From Bacteroidales bacterium (GTDB lineage: Bacteria; Bacteroidota; Bacteroidia; Bacteroidales; BM520): a stretch of 64,000 bases of DNA. A program made the translations under genes and the position numbers. The notes below the pieces were generated by a model. It saw only the letters and a list, made by a program, of their open reading frames with translations, was not told the origin of the DNA and did no database searches. Location: positions 1-64,000 of the forward strand of contig JAISNV010000023.1 of the NCBI GenBank assembly GCA_031276035.1. The letters run 5' to 3'. Every line of letters begins with the position of its first letter. Within the stretch, counting starts at the first letter, position 1. Positions 23,363 through 32,390 of the stretch are shown here, in pieces.

Positions 23363-24496
23363 TTATTGTTTAAAAGCTCTACATAATGAAACGGTCAAAT
23401 TAAGCATTATCAGCGGAATAAAGCCGTTTCTTTTTATGTGACTTATTGCATTTTCTATATAATTATCAAATATTGCAATATTATCGCAACGAACAAATTT
23501 TGCAAATTTAGTAAAAGTTAGTTCATTTTCTCCGTTAACAGGTATTAAAAATTCGTTTGTTTCATTATAAAACAAAGCTTGTCGCAAATATGTCAGAGAA
23601 TTCTTTAAGAACATAACACAAGATTCGCGACCGTTTTTGGAAATTTCTTCCGCAAAAGGAATTATTTCCATCATATTAGGACGCAAGCATATACGCATCC
23701 ATTGGATAAATAAATCAAAAGACATAAGCGGATCTTCAGGAGAAAGAGCTGTTTTTATAGCCAAAGACGCATTTCCATCTGTGCTCTCGGAAATTTTATA
23801 AGCCTCATTTATATCTATTTCGTAATTATTTACCAAAATATTTCTAACATCTTCATTGGTATATTCAGGAATATTTACAACTTGTACTCTCGAAATAATA
23901 GTGTCGAGAATGGCATCTTTATTTTCAGTAATAATGAGAAACAAAGTATTTTCAGGCGGTTCTTCCAAAATTTTTAAAATCTTCGGAGCCGCCGCATGAA
24001 AGATAGTTTCCGCCATCCAAAGAACCATTATTTTGTAATTCGAATCATAAGAAGTGTAATTCAATGTTTTAATGATTCCATTACAATCGTTTGTATTTAT
24101 AATTGCCTGTCCCGATTCGATTCTGATTTCATTTGTCCAATCATAAAAAGTTCCCAGACCATTCCAGGTTTCAACAAAACTTCGCCATTCATCCATAAAA
24201 TCAACACTCATCGGTTCTTTCACTTTTTTCAGTTTTGAATTTCCGACAGGAAATATGAAATGAAGATCGGGATAAGCTAATTTTGAGATTTGTGTACATG
24301 AAGGGCATTTACCGCAAGCATCGCCGTTATTTCTATTTTTACAATTTAAGTAAGTTGCAAAAGCTAAAGCAAGCTGTAACTTAGCGGAACCTTCCGGCCC
24401 ATTAAAAAGTAACGCATGACTGATTCTTTTATCATCAATCATGTGTATTAATTTGCGTTTTATATAATCGTTGCCTTGAACTTCGCTAAAAAGCAT
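23363..24496 (-). CDS. holB: DNA polymerase III subunit delta'
   Basis: The 377-residue clamp-loader subunit has an AAA+ fold with a degenerate P-loop (FNGPEGSAKLQLA, about 32-44), the zinc-binding CGKCPSC (about 61-67), and the sensor region ILKILEEPPENTLFLI (about 172-187), which is near-invariant in this family. The C-terminal half is helical and divergent. It overlaps the beta-mannosidase gene upstream by 11 bases and is followed by ricT. Confidence 0.9.
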   Translation of the reverse strand: MLFSEVQGNDYIKRKLIHMIDDKRISHALLFNGPEGSAKLQLALAFATYLNCKNRNNGDACGKCPSCTQISKLAYPDLHFIFPVGNSKLKKVKEPMSVDFMDEWRSFVETWNGLGTFYDWTNEIRIESGQAIINTNDCNGIIKTLNYTSYDSNYKIMVLWMAETIFHAAAPKILKILEEPPENTLFLIITENKDAILDTIISRVQVVNIPEYTNEDVRNILVNNYEIDINEAYKISESTDGNASLAIKTALSPEDPLMSFDLFIQWMRICLRPNMMEIIPFAEEISKNGRESCVMFLKNSLTYLRQALFYNETNEFLIPVNGENELTFTKFAKFVRCDNIAIFDNYIENAISHIKRNGFIPLIMLNLTVSLCRAFKQ

Positions 24497-27035
24497 CTGA
24501 ATATGACTTAATTTTAAAAATAGGCTCTATATTATTTTCGGGAGTAAAGGTAATAATTTTCTCTGAATTCGGCAGAAGATCAAAATAATTATCTGAAAAT
24601 TCACCGTTTTCCGAAGAACTAATATAAATATTCTTAGATAAAACGCCACTTTTGACGTTTATGGTATATCCATTTTTTGTTTTTTGAATCGAAAGATTAA
24701 TTTCGGATTCTGGCAATTTTAAGTTTTTAGGATAGGTAAGATATTGCACTTTTGTTAATTTGACATCCTGATTGTCACCTGTAAAACTCAACAGAACAAA
24801 TAGTTCATCAGCTTTAGCCGTAAAATCTCTACGGATAGGATAATAACAAACTCTTGATGAAGTATTACTTGCGGCTGTAACATAATTAACAATATCTTTT
24901 CTTAAAACATTTCCGAAAAAATCTACAACTTCAATTACAAGTTGTCCGTTAATATCTTCGAGTAAATCGGAAACCAAATAAACAGCAAGCGTATCCGATT
25001 GCATTTCGCTTGCAAGAATGATTTCCTCAAATATATTTTTCGCAGTATAATACAATGCTTTTTTATTGCCGTAATAATCTATACTACTCCATGAAGCCAC
25101 CGGCCAGCAATCGTTGATTTGCCAATATAAGGTTCCCATACAATGCGGCGTTCTGATTCTGTGAGTTTCCAAAGCATCACCTACACCGTATGCTTGCAAC
25201 AACTGACTAACATAAAGATAATCTTCAAATTTTTCAGGTACACCGAAATACTTTTCCATATAATTGGTAATGATTTCAATTCCCCTTCCGTGTTTCTGAT
25301 GATTTCTCATCACCTGAGAATTTATATTCCAATCTTCTTCGACGGTGAATTTTTTTACCGATGAAAAATCGGGATATGATTGGAATCCGAATTCCGACAT
25401 AAACCTGCCTGTTTTTTCTTTCCATATTTCGAAAGGCAGTTCGCCCCACCAAACACCCCAGTAGTGTGAATCTCCTTCGGTACAGCATTCTTTATGCCCC
25501 CAACCCCACAAAGGAGAAGAAGAATGATAGGAAATTTTCGGATCGTATTGTTTAACCGCTTCTGCTAATATTTTATGAAAAAGTGTTTCATAAGCTAAGT
25601 AAATTTCCTCACGTTGGGCAGGAGTGTAATCGTTTTGCCAACCCCAATCTTCCCAGCCGTTTTTTACTTCATTATTTCCACACCACAAAGCAATACACGG
25701 ATGATTTCTCAAACGAAGAATCTGTTCTTTTGCTTCGATTTCGACATTCTTCTGAAATTCTTCATCACCTGGATAAAGAGCGCAAGCAAAGATAAAATCT
25801 TGCCAAATTAAAATTCCGAGTTCGTCGCAGGAATCGTAAAACTCATCATCTTCATAAATACCGCCGCCCCAAATGCGCAACATGTTAAAATTCGAATTTT
25901 TACAATCTTCAATAAGTTTGTAATGACTTTCTTTACTTCTATTAACAGGAAAACTTTCAGACGGAATATAATTCGCACCTTTCATAAAAACGGGAATTCC
26001 ATTAACATGAAACTCGAATTTCGAGCCTATTTCATCTTTGTCTGTAACAAGTTCAATTGTACGAATCCCTATTTTCTGCTCAGCAACATCATAATAATCT
26101 GAATCTCCAATCATTATTTTTATTTCGTACATATTTTGTTCTCCCAATCCGTTTGGCCACCAAAGTTTCGGATTTTCAATTTCAGCAAAAAATTCGATGA
26201 CATTATTTCCTTCCAAAATATTTTTTTTGCTTGAAGTTATTTTTTTATCGTTAATAAAAATATTAACATCAACCCTTTCGGATAAATCCGATTGGAGCTC
26301 GGTTATTAATTTTAGGATAGCTTTATTATCTTCGACAGATTCCGTATAGACTTGGAAAGTGTTTATTTTGATGTTATTCCAAGCTTCAAAATAAACCGGT
26401 TTCCAAATTCCGCTTGTAATCAAAACCGGTCCCCAATCCCAACCCGATTGATATGGGGCTTTACGTGTAAAAGCTCTTTCGTCGGGAAGTTGATAATCTA
26501 ATTGAGCCGCTTTTTTTCCGTCAATTTCCGCCGGTTGAAAAAATTCGATTAATAATTCATTATCCGTATCTTTAATATTTTCAGGAAAATCATATTTCCA
26601 TTCTCTAAACATATTGAAAGCAGAAAACTCAGAATCTTCGCACTTTATCAATTCTCCGTTAATATAAACATTCGCGTAAGTATCAAGTCCTTCAAAAACA
26701 AGTTTAACATTATCGGCAATTGGAATATCTTTTTTATCAAACGATTTTTTATAAATCCAATTTCTTTCCGAAACCCATTGAACTTCTTTTTCATTATCAC
26801 GATAAAACGGATCTTCAATAATATTGTGTTTCATCAAATCAAGATGAATACAACCGGGCACATTAGCAGTAAAATTTTTGTCATCATAAACAAATTCCCA
26901 AGCTTCATTAAAAAATATTATTTCCTTAGCGGGTTTTTTATTATCACATGAGAAAAAAACTATCCCAAACAATACAAATAAAGCAGTAAACAGAATAGAG
27001 TTACTAATATATCTTCCGGAAATTGGCATGTTCAT
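24486..27035 (-). CDS. Beta-mannosidase, GH2 family, lipoprotein or exported
   Basis: The 849-residue enzyme begins with a hydrophobic signal (residues about 12-30) ending FFSCDNKK, a likely lipobox. The GH2 layout follows: a sugar-binding beta domain (WIYKKSFDKKDI), an immunoglobulin-like domain, and a TIM barrel with acid/base Glu in WCGNNEV and nucleophile Glu in FMSEFGFQSYP. RAFTRKAPYQSGWDWGP is the family's mannosidase signature. It would release mannose from N-glycan or mannan fragments in the periplasm. It is unusual as the leading gene of the holB-ricT-gldH series, overlapping holB by 11 bases. Confidence 0.92.
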   Translation of the reverse strand: MNMPISGRYISNSILFTALFVLFGIVFFSCDNKKPAKEIIFFNEAWEFVYDDKNFTANVPGCIHLDLMKHNIIEDPFYRDNEKEVQWVSERNWIYKKSFDKKDIPIADNVKLVFEGLDTYANVYINGELIKCEDSEFSAFNMFREWKYDFPENIKDTDNELLIEFFQPAEIDGKKAAQLDYQLPDERAFTRKAPYQSGWDWGPVLITSGIWKPVYFEAWNNIKINTFQVYTESVEDNKAILKLITELQSDLSERVDVNIFINDKKITSSKKNILEGNNVIEFFAEIENPKLWWPNGLGEQNMYEIKIMIGDSDYYDVAEQKIGIRTIELVTDKDEIGSKFEFHVNGIPVFMKGANYIPSESFPVNRSKESHYKLIEDCKNSNFNMLRIWGGGIYEDDEFYDSCDELGILIWQDFIFACALYPGDEEFQKNVEIEAKEQILRLRNHPCIALWCGNNEVKNGWEDWGWQNDYTPAQREEIYLAYETLFHKILAEAVKQYDPKISYHSSSPLWGWGHKECCTEGDSHYWGVWWGELPFEIWKEKTGRFMSEFGFQSYPDFSSVKKFTVEEDWNINSQVMRNHQKHGRGIEIITNYMEKYFGVPEKFEDYLYVSQLLQAYGVGDALETHRIRTPHCMGTLYWQINDCWPVASWSSIDYYGNKKALYYTAKNIFEEIILASEMQSDTLAVYLVSDLLEDINGQLVIEVVDFFGNVLRKDIVNYVTAASNTSSRVCYYPIRRDFTAKADELFVLLSFTGDNQDVKLTKVQYLTYPKNLKLPESEINLSIQKTKNGYTINVKSGVLSKNIYISSSENGEFSDNYFDLLPNSEKIITFTPENNIEPIFKIKSYSDAF

Positions 27036-27071
27036 ATTTATTTGTTTTTCAAAGATTCAAAAGTTTCGGAT

Positions 27072-27151
27072 ACCGAACTTCGGTTTCACAGTTATTATTT
27101 CAAATAATATGAGTTTTCATGAAAACAGTTAATTGTCGAGCCGGTTAACTA
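27072..27151. promoter_or_regulatory. Cluster of four short palindromes upstream of the beta-mannosidase gene
   Basis: Within 80 bases lie ACCGAA-c-TTCGGT (27072-27084), ATTATTT-c-AAATAAT (27094-27108), GTTTTCATGAAAAC (27113-27126) and AGTTAA...TTAACT (about 27126-27151). They fill most of the 160-base gap between pheS and the beta-mannosidase gene, both on the minus strand. They could be operators for a carbohydrate regulator or a structured 3' region of the pheS transcript. Confidence 0.4.
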
Positions 27152-27195
27152 TTCATAAAGTATTTTATCGTTTGAAATTATTTTCAATCGGATTA

Positions 27196-28224
27196 TCAGG
27201 CTCTTTCGAATTGACTTAAAAACCTTGTGTCATTATCAAAATACAATCTTATATCATTAACTTGATATTTCAACATTGTAATACGTTCGATTCCCATTCC
27301 GAAAGCATAACCTGAGTATTCGTTAGGATTTATATTACAATTTTCCAAAACGTTGGGATCTACCATTCCGCAACCAAGTATTTCCACCCAACCTGTATGT
27401 TTACAGATATTACAACCTTTACCGCCGCAAATGTTGCAAGAAATATCCATCTCAGCCGAGGGTTCGGTAAACGGGAAATAAGAAGGTCTCAATCTTATTT
27501 TAGTTTCCTTCCCGAACAATTCTTCGGCAAAATACATCAAAATTTGTTTAAGATCTTTGAAAGAAACATTTTTGTCGATATAAAGTCCTTCAACTTGATG
27601 AAAGATACAATGGGCACGTGCGGAAATAGCTTCATTACGGAAAACTCTTCCTGGAAAAAGTGTTCGTACCGGCATTTTGTTTGTTTCCATATATCTGATT
27701 TGGACAGAAGAAGTATGAGTACGCAAAGCAATATCCTTATCAATGAAGAAAGTATCTTGCATATCCCGGGCAGGATGTTCCGGCGGAAAGTTCAATGCCG
27801 TAAACAAATGCCAATCGTCTTCGATTTCCGGACCTTCAGCGATCGAAAAACCTATTTTGGAAAAGATATCTATAATTTCATTGCGAACAATAGACAACGG
27901 ATGCCTTGAACCATTACCCATAAGTTCAATATTCCTTGTCATATCATTAATTGAACTTTCTTTTTGAAAAGAAGCCTTTTTTATTTCTTCTTCAAAAAAC
28001 TTAAGTCTTTCCTGCGCAAGATATTTCAACTCATTCAAACGTTGCCCTAATTCTTTTTTTTCTTCGGGGCTAACATTTCTGAAGTCGTTAAACAGCATTT
28101 GTATTTCACCCTTTTTACTAAGATATCTTTGTTTAAAGTATTCGGTAAGATCTGAAATATCCTTACCGGTACTTAAAATATAATCTTCAATTTCCGATTG
28201 AAGTTTTTCGATTTTATCTCTCAT
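27196..28224 (-). CDS. pheS: Phenylalanyl-tRNA synthetase alpha subunit
   Basis: The 342-residue class II synthetase subunit has an N-terminal coiled coil (residues 1-85) and then the catalytic core: GFSIAEGPEIEDDWHLF, NFPPEHPARDMQDTFF, SVQIRYM and FPGRVFRNEAISARAH. The zinc-like CNICGGKGCNICKHTGWVEILGCGMV (about 270-295) and FAF-type GYAFGMGIERITML follow. It pairs with PheT to charge tRNA-Phe; pheT is not in this window. The next gene upstream on the same strand, 6 bases away, is a secreted cyclophilin, so they may share a transcript. Confidence 0.96.
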   Translation of the reverse strand: MRDKIEKLQSEIEDYILSTGKDISDLTEYFKQRYLSKKGEIQMLFNDFRNVSPEEKKELGQRLNELKYLAQERLKFFEEEIKKASFQKESSINDMTRNIELMGNGSRHPLSIVRNEIIDIFSKIGFSIAEGPEIEDDWHLFTALNFPPEHPARDMQDTFFIDKDIALRTHTSSVQIRYMETNKMPVRTLFPGRVFRNEAISARAHCIFHQVEGLYIDKNVSFKDLKQILMYFAEELFGKETKIRLRPSYFPFTEPSAEMDISCNICGGKGCNICKHTGWVEILGCGMVDPNVLENCNINPNEYSGYAFGMGIERITMLKYQVNDIRLYFDNDTRFLSQFERA

Positions 28225-28230
28225 ATATTA

Positions 28231-29058
28231 TTATTTCTTTATAATCTCAATCCTCATTTTCACGTCTTCCTGCGGACGGTCGAAAGAAAGAGTTTTTACA
28301 GCAGCTATTTTATCAATAACGTCAAGGCCTTCAATAACTTCTCCGAAAACAGTGTAATTATTGTCAAGATGCGGAGTTCCACCGACAGTAGTATAAGCTT
28401 CGATTTGCTCAGGAGTTAATTTCCAACTGTCATCTTTCTCAAGTATAGCATCAAGTTTAGGTTCAATCTGTCTAATAACATTCATATATGCATTCTGATC
28501 CTGAGCTTGTTGAGCTGCGGCAAGCTGCTCGGCATACTTAGCATTTGCAGGATCCTGAAGAAATTTATTATAAACATCTTGCATTTTACCTTGTCTCTTG
28601 CCTTCCTGCATTTGATTAACTTTACTTTTATCGTAAAGAACACCTTGCACAATATAGAATTGTGAGCCTGAGGAGCGTTTCTCAGGATTTACCTGATCGC
28701 CTTGACGGGCAGCGGAAAGAGCACCTTTTTTATGATAATATTGAGGTAAGATTTCGGCTTCGAGTGTATATCCCGGACCGCCGGAACCTAAAGACTTTGC
28801 AGGACCTGCATTTCTTGAGTCGGGATCACCGCCTTGAATCATAAAATCCTTTATAACTCTATGGAAAAGAAGGTCATTATAAAATCCTTCTTCCGCTAAT
28901 TTCAAAAAGTTAGCTTTATGGATAGGAGTTTCGTCATATAATATCACAACTATATCGCCATAATCCGTATGAATAATAACATCGCCTTGTTGCTTGGTCT
29001 GACCTTTTGCCGCAATTATAATAAATACAGCAATAGCCATCAAAAAAAGTTTTTTCAT
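28231..29058 (-). CDS. Secreted cyclophilin-type peptidyl-prolyl isomerase (copy 1)
   Basis: The 275-residue protein has a cleavable signal (MKKLFLMAIAVFIIIAAKGQ). The cyclophilin core includes FHRVIKDFMIQGGDP, RSSGSQFYIVQG and DNNYTVFGEVIEGLDVIDKIAA, with the Arg, Phe and Gln expected in the active site. About 75 residues, rich in Gln and Ala (residues about 150-225, with NAKYAEQLAAAQQAQDQ), are inserted between the catalytic half and the final strand, so it is much longer than a 165-residue minimal cyclophilin. It folds proline-containing proteins in the periplasm. It is about two-thirds identical by eye to the next gene upstream. Confidence 0.9.
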   Translation of the reverse strand: MKKLFLMAIAVFIIIAAKGQTKQQGDVIIHTDYGDIVVILYDETPIHKANFLKLAEEGFYNDLLFHRVIKDFMIQGGDPDSRNAGPAKSLGSGGPGYTLEAEILPQYYHKKGALSAARQGDQVNPEKRSSGSQFYIVQGVLYDKSKVNQMQEGKRQGKMQDVYNKFLQDPANAKYAEQLAAAQQAQDQNAYMNVIRQIEPKLDAILEKDDSWKLTPEQIEAYTTVGGTPHLDNNYTVFGEVIEGLDVIDKIAAVKTLSFDRPQEDVKMRIEIIKK

Positions 29059-29148
29059 ATTTTGTTTGTTTTATTTTGGGATTGATGGAAAATACTAAAT
29101 TAAGTCTTAATTTTTCTTATTAAGATTATTTCCATCGTATTGGTTTCA

Positions 29149-29988
29149 TTATTTCTTTATAACCTCCATTGTCATTTTTACATCCTTCTTTGGACGGTCA
29201 CCCTGTTGTGTTTCCACAGCAGCTATTTTATCAATAACATCGAGTCCTTCAATAACTTCACCGAACACAGTATAATTATTATCAAGATGAGGAGTTCCAC
29301 CGATTGTAGTATAGGTATTAATCTGTTCGGGAGTTAATTTCCAGCTGCCGTCTTCCTCAAGCATAGCATCAAGTTTGGGTTCAATTTCAACAATTACATT
29401 CATGTATGCATCCTGATCCTGATTCATTTGGGCGGCTTGAAGTAGTTCAAGGTAATGAGTATTTTCAGGGGCTTGTATAAAATTGACGAAAACTTCCTGC
29501 ATTTTCGAATTTTTTCTGCTTTCTTCTATTTGTTCGATTTGGTCATTACTGAAAACGTTTCCTTGCACAATATAGAATTGCGAACCGGATGAGCGTTTCT
29601 CGGGATTCATTTGATCTCCCTGACGAGCAGCGGAAAGAGCGCCTTTTTTATGATAATATTGAGGACGAAATTCAGCTTCAAGAGTATAACCAGGACCGCC
29701 GGAACCCAATTGTTTCGATGGATCCGCATTTTTTGATTCAGGATCACCGCCCTGAATCATAAATGTATTGATAACTCTATGAAACAAAAGATCATTATAA
29801 AATCCTTCTTCCGCTAATTTTAAAAAATTCGCTTTATGTATCGGGGTTTCATCATACAATTTTACCACCATGTCTCCGTATTCGGTATGTATTATTACAT
29901 CACCTTGTGTTTTGTTTTGTTTTTTTGTTTGGCAAGATGTTGCCATTACACTAAATATTGTAATCATTACTAAAAATAAATTTTTCAT
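29149..29988 (-). CDS. Cyclophilin-type peptidyl-prolyl isomerase, lipoprotein (copy 2)
   Basis: The 279-residue paralogue of the preceding gene shares long identical stretches in the core (FLKLAEEGFYNDLLFHRVI, MIQGGDP, RSSGSQFYIVQG). Its signal ends in MATSC, so it is a lipoprotein, while copy 1 looks freely periplasmic. The inserted middle segment (residues about 150-225) differs most. A tandem duplication followed by separate targeting is the simplest reading. A TATCTTTG element on the minus strand at 30149-30156 probably drives it, leaving a 160-base leader. Confidence 0.9.
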   Translation of the reverse strand: MKNLFLVMITIFSVMATSCQTKKQNKTQGDVIIHTEYGDMVVKLYDETPIHKANFLKLAEEGFYNDLLFHRVINTFMIQGGDPESKNADPSKQLGSGGPGYTLEAEFRPQYYHKKGALSAARQGDQMNPEKRSSGSQFYIVQGNVFSNDQIEQIEESRKNSKMQEVFVNFIQAPENTHYLELLQAAQMNQDQDAYMNVIVEIEPKLDAMLEEDGSWKLTPEQINTYTTIGGTPHLDNNYTVFGEVIEGLDVIDKIAAVETQQGDRPKKDVKMTMEVIKK

Positions 29989-30148
29989 ATCTTGTTTTTT
30001 ATAGACTAAATTTTAATATTATATCGCAAAGTAAACAAACGAATAAATATACATAATAATTATTTTGTTTATGTTTGATTTTTTGATATTAAAAATACTT
30101 TTGACAAGTCCTATTTTCATAGGAATATACCACAACTAAGTTAACTTG

Positions 30149-30156
30149 CAAAGATA
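30149..30156 (-). promoter_or_regulatory. -7 promoter element of the cyclophilin/pheS run
   Basis: The minus strand reads TATCTTTG in this stretch, 160 bases before the ATG of the lipoprotein cyclophilin. It is within 90 bases of the plus-strand TACCTTTG (30240-30247) of the histidine kinase, so the two transcripts diverge. Confidence 0.55.
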
Positions 30157-30239
30157 GGAATTTTATACTAATTTTTAGTTAAAAAATTATGGGTCACCAC
30201 AAAAAATGTTAAAAGCCTATTTGAAATGTTAAAATATTC

Positions 30240-30247
30240 TACCTTTG
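30240..30247 (+). promoter_or_regulatory. -7 promoter element of the rprX-rprY pair, near-leaderless
   Basis: TACCTTTG fits TAnnTTTG and ends 9 bases before the kinase ATG at 30256. The transcript should therefore begin almost at the start codon. It rules out the in-frame ATG at 30226 as a start. Confidence 0.55.
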
Positions 30248-30255
30248 TATCTCAA

Positions 30256-31653
30256 ATGAAAAATTTAACGATAAAACTCTGGGCGATAGTACTTGTGGTT
30301 TCAATCATATTAACGATTGGAGTGCAATGTTATTGGATAATTACAACATTCAAAATAGAGACAAAAGAATTTCGTAGAGAGGTTTTCGTATCAATGTTTG
30401 ATGTTGTGTGGAATTTGGACAGAACCGAAACCTCGAATTTTCTCTTAGAATATCAAAAAACAGAAAATAATCAATCCGATGATTTCAATTCATTTGCAAA
30501 TAAATGTACCGTTGAAGATGATGATATTGACAAATTAGGATTCTTTATCAAGAAATCCATTTTAATCGACGATTATCTTGAAAATTTATACAAACAAACA
30601 CAGAACAGATTAATTGAAGAAAGAATAGATTCTAATACTTTAGATTCTTTGATAGTTATTTCTTTTAATCTGAGAAACCTTCCTGGCGATTATCAATACG
30701 CTGTCTATCATCCGCTTAGAGATACTTTGTTTTTCACAAAGAATGTTATTGACAAGGAAGACTTCATAAAAAACGCACAAAGGGTCGAGTTGTTTTCATC
30801 GGATACGAGAAAAAATCCTGCTTATCTTTTAGTCTATTTCCCAAATCAAATCAGGAATATCGTTGACCAAATATTACCTATGGCATTATTCAGTTTATGT
30901 TTGCTGATAATAACTTCCGTTGCGTTTATTGCGGTTTTCAGACTTCTTTATAAACAAAGAAAGTTAGCTGAAATTGAGAATGATTTCATCAATAACATGA
31001 CTCATGAGTTTAAAACCCCGATATCGACTGTTGCATTGGCCGGAGAAGCTTTGAGCGATCCTGTAATTCAGAAACATCCTGTTCTAATGAATCAATATAT
31101 TAATATTATTCGTGAAGAAAATAATCGATTGGGATTGATGGCTGAGAAAATCCTCACAACCGCAACAATGGATAAAGGAAAACTGAAACTTAAGAAAGAG
31201 TATATTAATGCCAATGAGATTATTTCCGATGTTGCACAAAAGTTTGAAATGCAAATAGAAATCAAAGACGGAATTATTTCTCTTGATTTAACTTCGCAAC
31301 CTACAACTATTTATGCGGATAAGATGCATTTCACAAATCTGATCTCAAATCTTCTTGACAATGCAAACAAATATTCTCCCAAGAAACCGGAGATAAAAAT
31401 TATAACCAAAGTTACAAATAATCTTTTGACAATAGCCGTTAAAGATAACGGAATAGGTATTTCAAAACCTGATCAAAAGAAGATTTTTGAAAAATTGTAC
31501 AGAGTTCCTTCGGGTAACGTTCATAATTTCAAAGGTTTCGGACTTGGTTTGAGTTACGTTCAATCTATCGTAACCGCCCATAACGGAACTGTAAGTGTTG
31601 AAAGTGAGTTGGGTAAAGGCTCAACATTTTTTGTCTATTTACCGATAAAATAA
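30256..31653 (+). CDS. rprX: Sensor histidine kinase, RprX-like
   Basis: The 465-residue inner-membrane kinase has a helix at about residues 6-28, a sensor region facing the periplasm (30-200), and a second helix at about 203-228. The HisKA dimer domain carries the phospho-acceptor His in NNMTHEFKTPIS (about 255). The ATP-binding domain has the N box (LLDNANKYSP), DNGIGISK and the GFGLGLSYV G2 box. It resembles Bacteroides RprX, which affects outer-membrane and stress functions. It is followed after 20 bases by its response regulator. The start is set by the promoter position. Confidence 0.88.
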   Translation: MKNLTIKLWAIVLVVSIILTIGVQCYWIITTFKIETKEFRREVFVSMFDVVWNLDRTETSNFLLEYQKTENNQSDDFNSFANKCTVEDDDIDKLGFFIKKSILIDDYLENLYKQTQNRLIEERIDSNTLDSLIVISFNLRNLPGDYQYAVYHPLRDTLFFTKNVIDKEDFIKNAQRVELFSSDTRKNPAYLLVYFPNQIRNIVDQILPMALFSLCLLIITSVAFIAVFRLLYKQRKLAEIENDFINNMTHEFKTPISTVALAGEALSDPVIQKHPVLMNQYINIIREENNRLGLMAEKILTTATMDKGKLKLKKEYINANEIISDVAQKFEMQIEIKDGIISLDLTSQPTTIYADKMHFTNLISNLLDNANKYSPKKPEIKIITKVTNNLLTIAVKDNGIGISKPDQKKIFEKLYRVPSGNVHNFKGFGLGLSYVQSIVTAHNGTVSVESELGKGSTFFVYLPIK

Positions 31654-31673
31654 ACCCCAAAAATTATACTACT

Positions 31674-32372
31674 ATGGAAATTGAACCATTAAAAATCTTA
31701 TTAGCAGAAGACGATCCCAATTTAGGAAGTATTCTTCAATCTTACATGGAAGCAAAAGGCTATCCTGCAAAACTATACGTTAATGGTGAGGAAGCATTGA
31801 ACGCATACAAAAACGAACATTTCGATTTTTTGGTTTTGGATGTGATGATGCCGGTAAAAGACGGTTTCACCTTGGCAAAAGAAATTAGAGCTACCGACTC
31901 TAAAATTCCTATTCTATTCCTTACTGCGAAAGCAATGGAAGAAGATAAACGCTTAGGTTACGAAATAGGTGCTGATGATTATCTCACAAAACCTTTTAGC
32001 ATGGACGAATTGCTTATGAAAATCGAAGCAATATCCCGTCGTTGTAATCCTTACGGAGCCACAAGCAGTAATATTTTCAAAATCGGAAAATACACTTTCG
32101 ATTATACAAAACAAACTTTGGAATTTGAAGGTAATGTCCAAAAATTAACTTCCCGCGAATCAGATCTTTTAAAACTCTTATGTATCAGTAAAAATGATAT
32201 TTTGGACAGAAGTTTCGCTCTGAAGAAAATTTGGCTTGACGACAGTTATTTTAATGCCCGTAGCATGGATGTTTATGTAGCTAAACTTAGAAAGTATCTC
32301 AGCGGCGATCCTAACATTTCTATCATGAATGTTCACGGTATAGGATTTAAACTTGTTGATGCAACCGAATAA
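31674..32372 (+). CDS. rprY: OmpR-type response regulator, RprY-like
   Basis: The 232-residue protein has a receiver domain (acidic EDD near residue 14, phospho-acceptor Asp in FLVLDVMMP near 57, LTAK, and KPF near 106). The winged-helix effector domain contains LTSRESDLLKLLC and ARSMDVYVAKLRKYL...NVHGIGFKL. The pattern closely follows RprY of Bacteroides. It acts with the kinase directly upstream. Confidence 0.9.
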   Translation: MEIEPLKILLAEDDPNLGSILQSYMEAKGYPAKLYVNGEEALNAYKNEHFDFLVLDVMMPVKDGFTLAKEIRATDSKIPILFLTAKAMEEDKRLGYEIGADDYLTKPFSMDELLMKIEAISRRCNPYGATSSNIFKIGKYTFDYTKQTLEFEGNVQKLTSRESDLLKLLCISKNDILDRSFALKKIWLDDSYFNARSMDVYVAKLRKYLSGDPNISIMNVHGIGFKLVDATE

Positions 32373-32390
32373 TAATTTAAAATATTGAAG

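Noticed and set aside
27397..27909. 170-codon plus-strand frame
   Set aside because: It is antisense to the conserved catalytic region of pheS.
29989..30225. Possible tRNA or small RNA in the divergent gap
   Set aside because: No cloverleaf or conserved tRNA boxes can be drawn; the gap is explained by two facing promoters.
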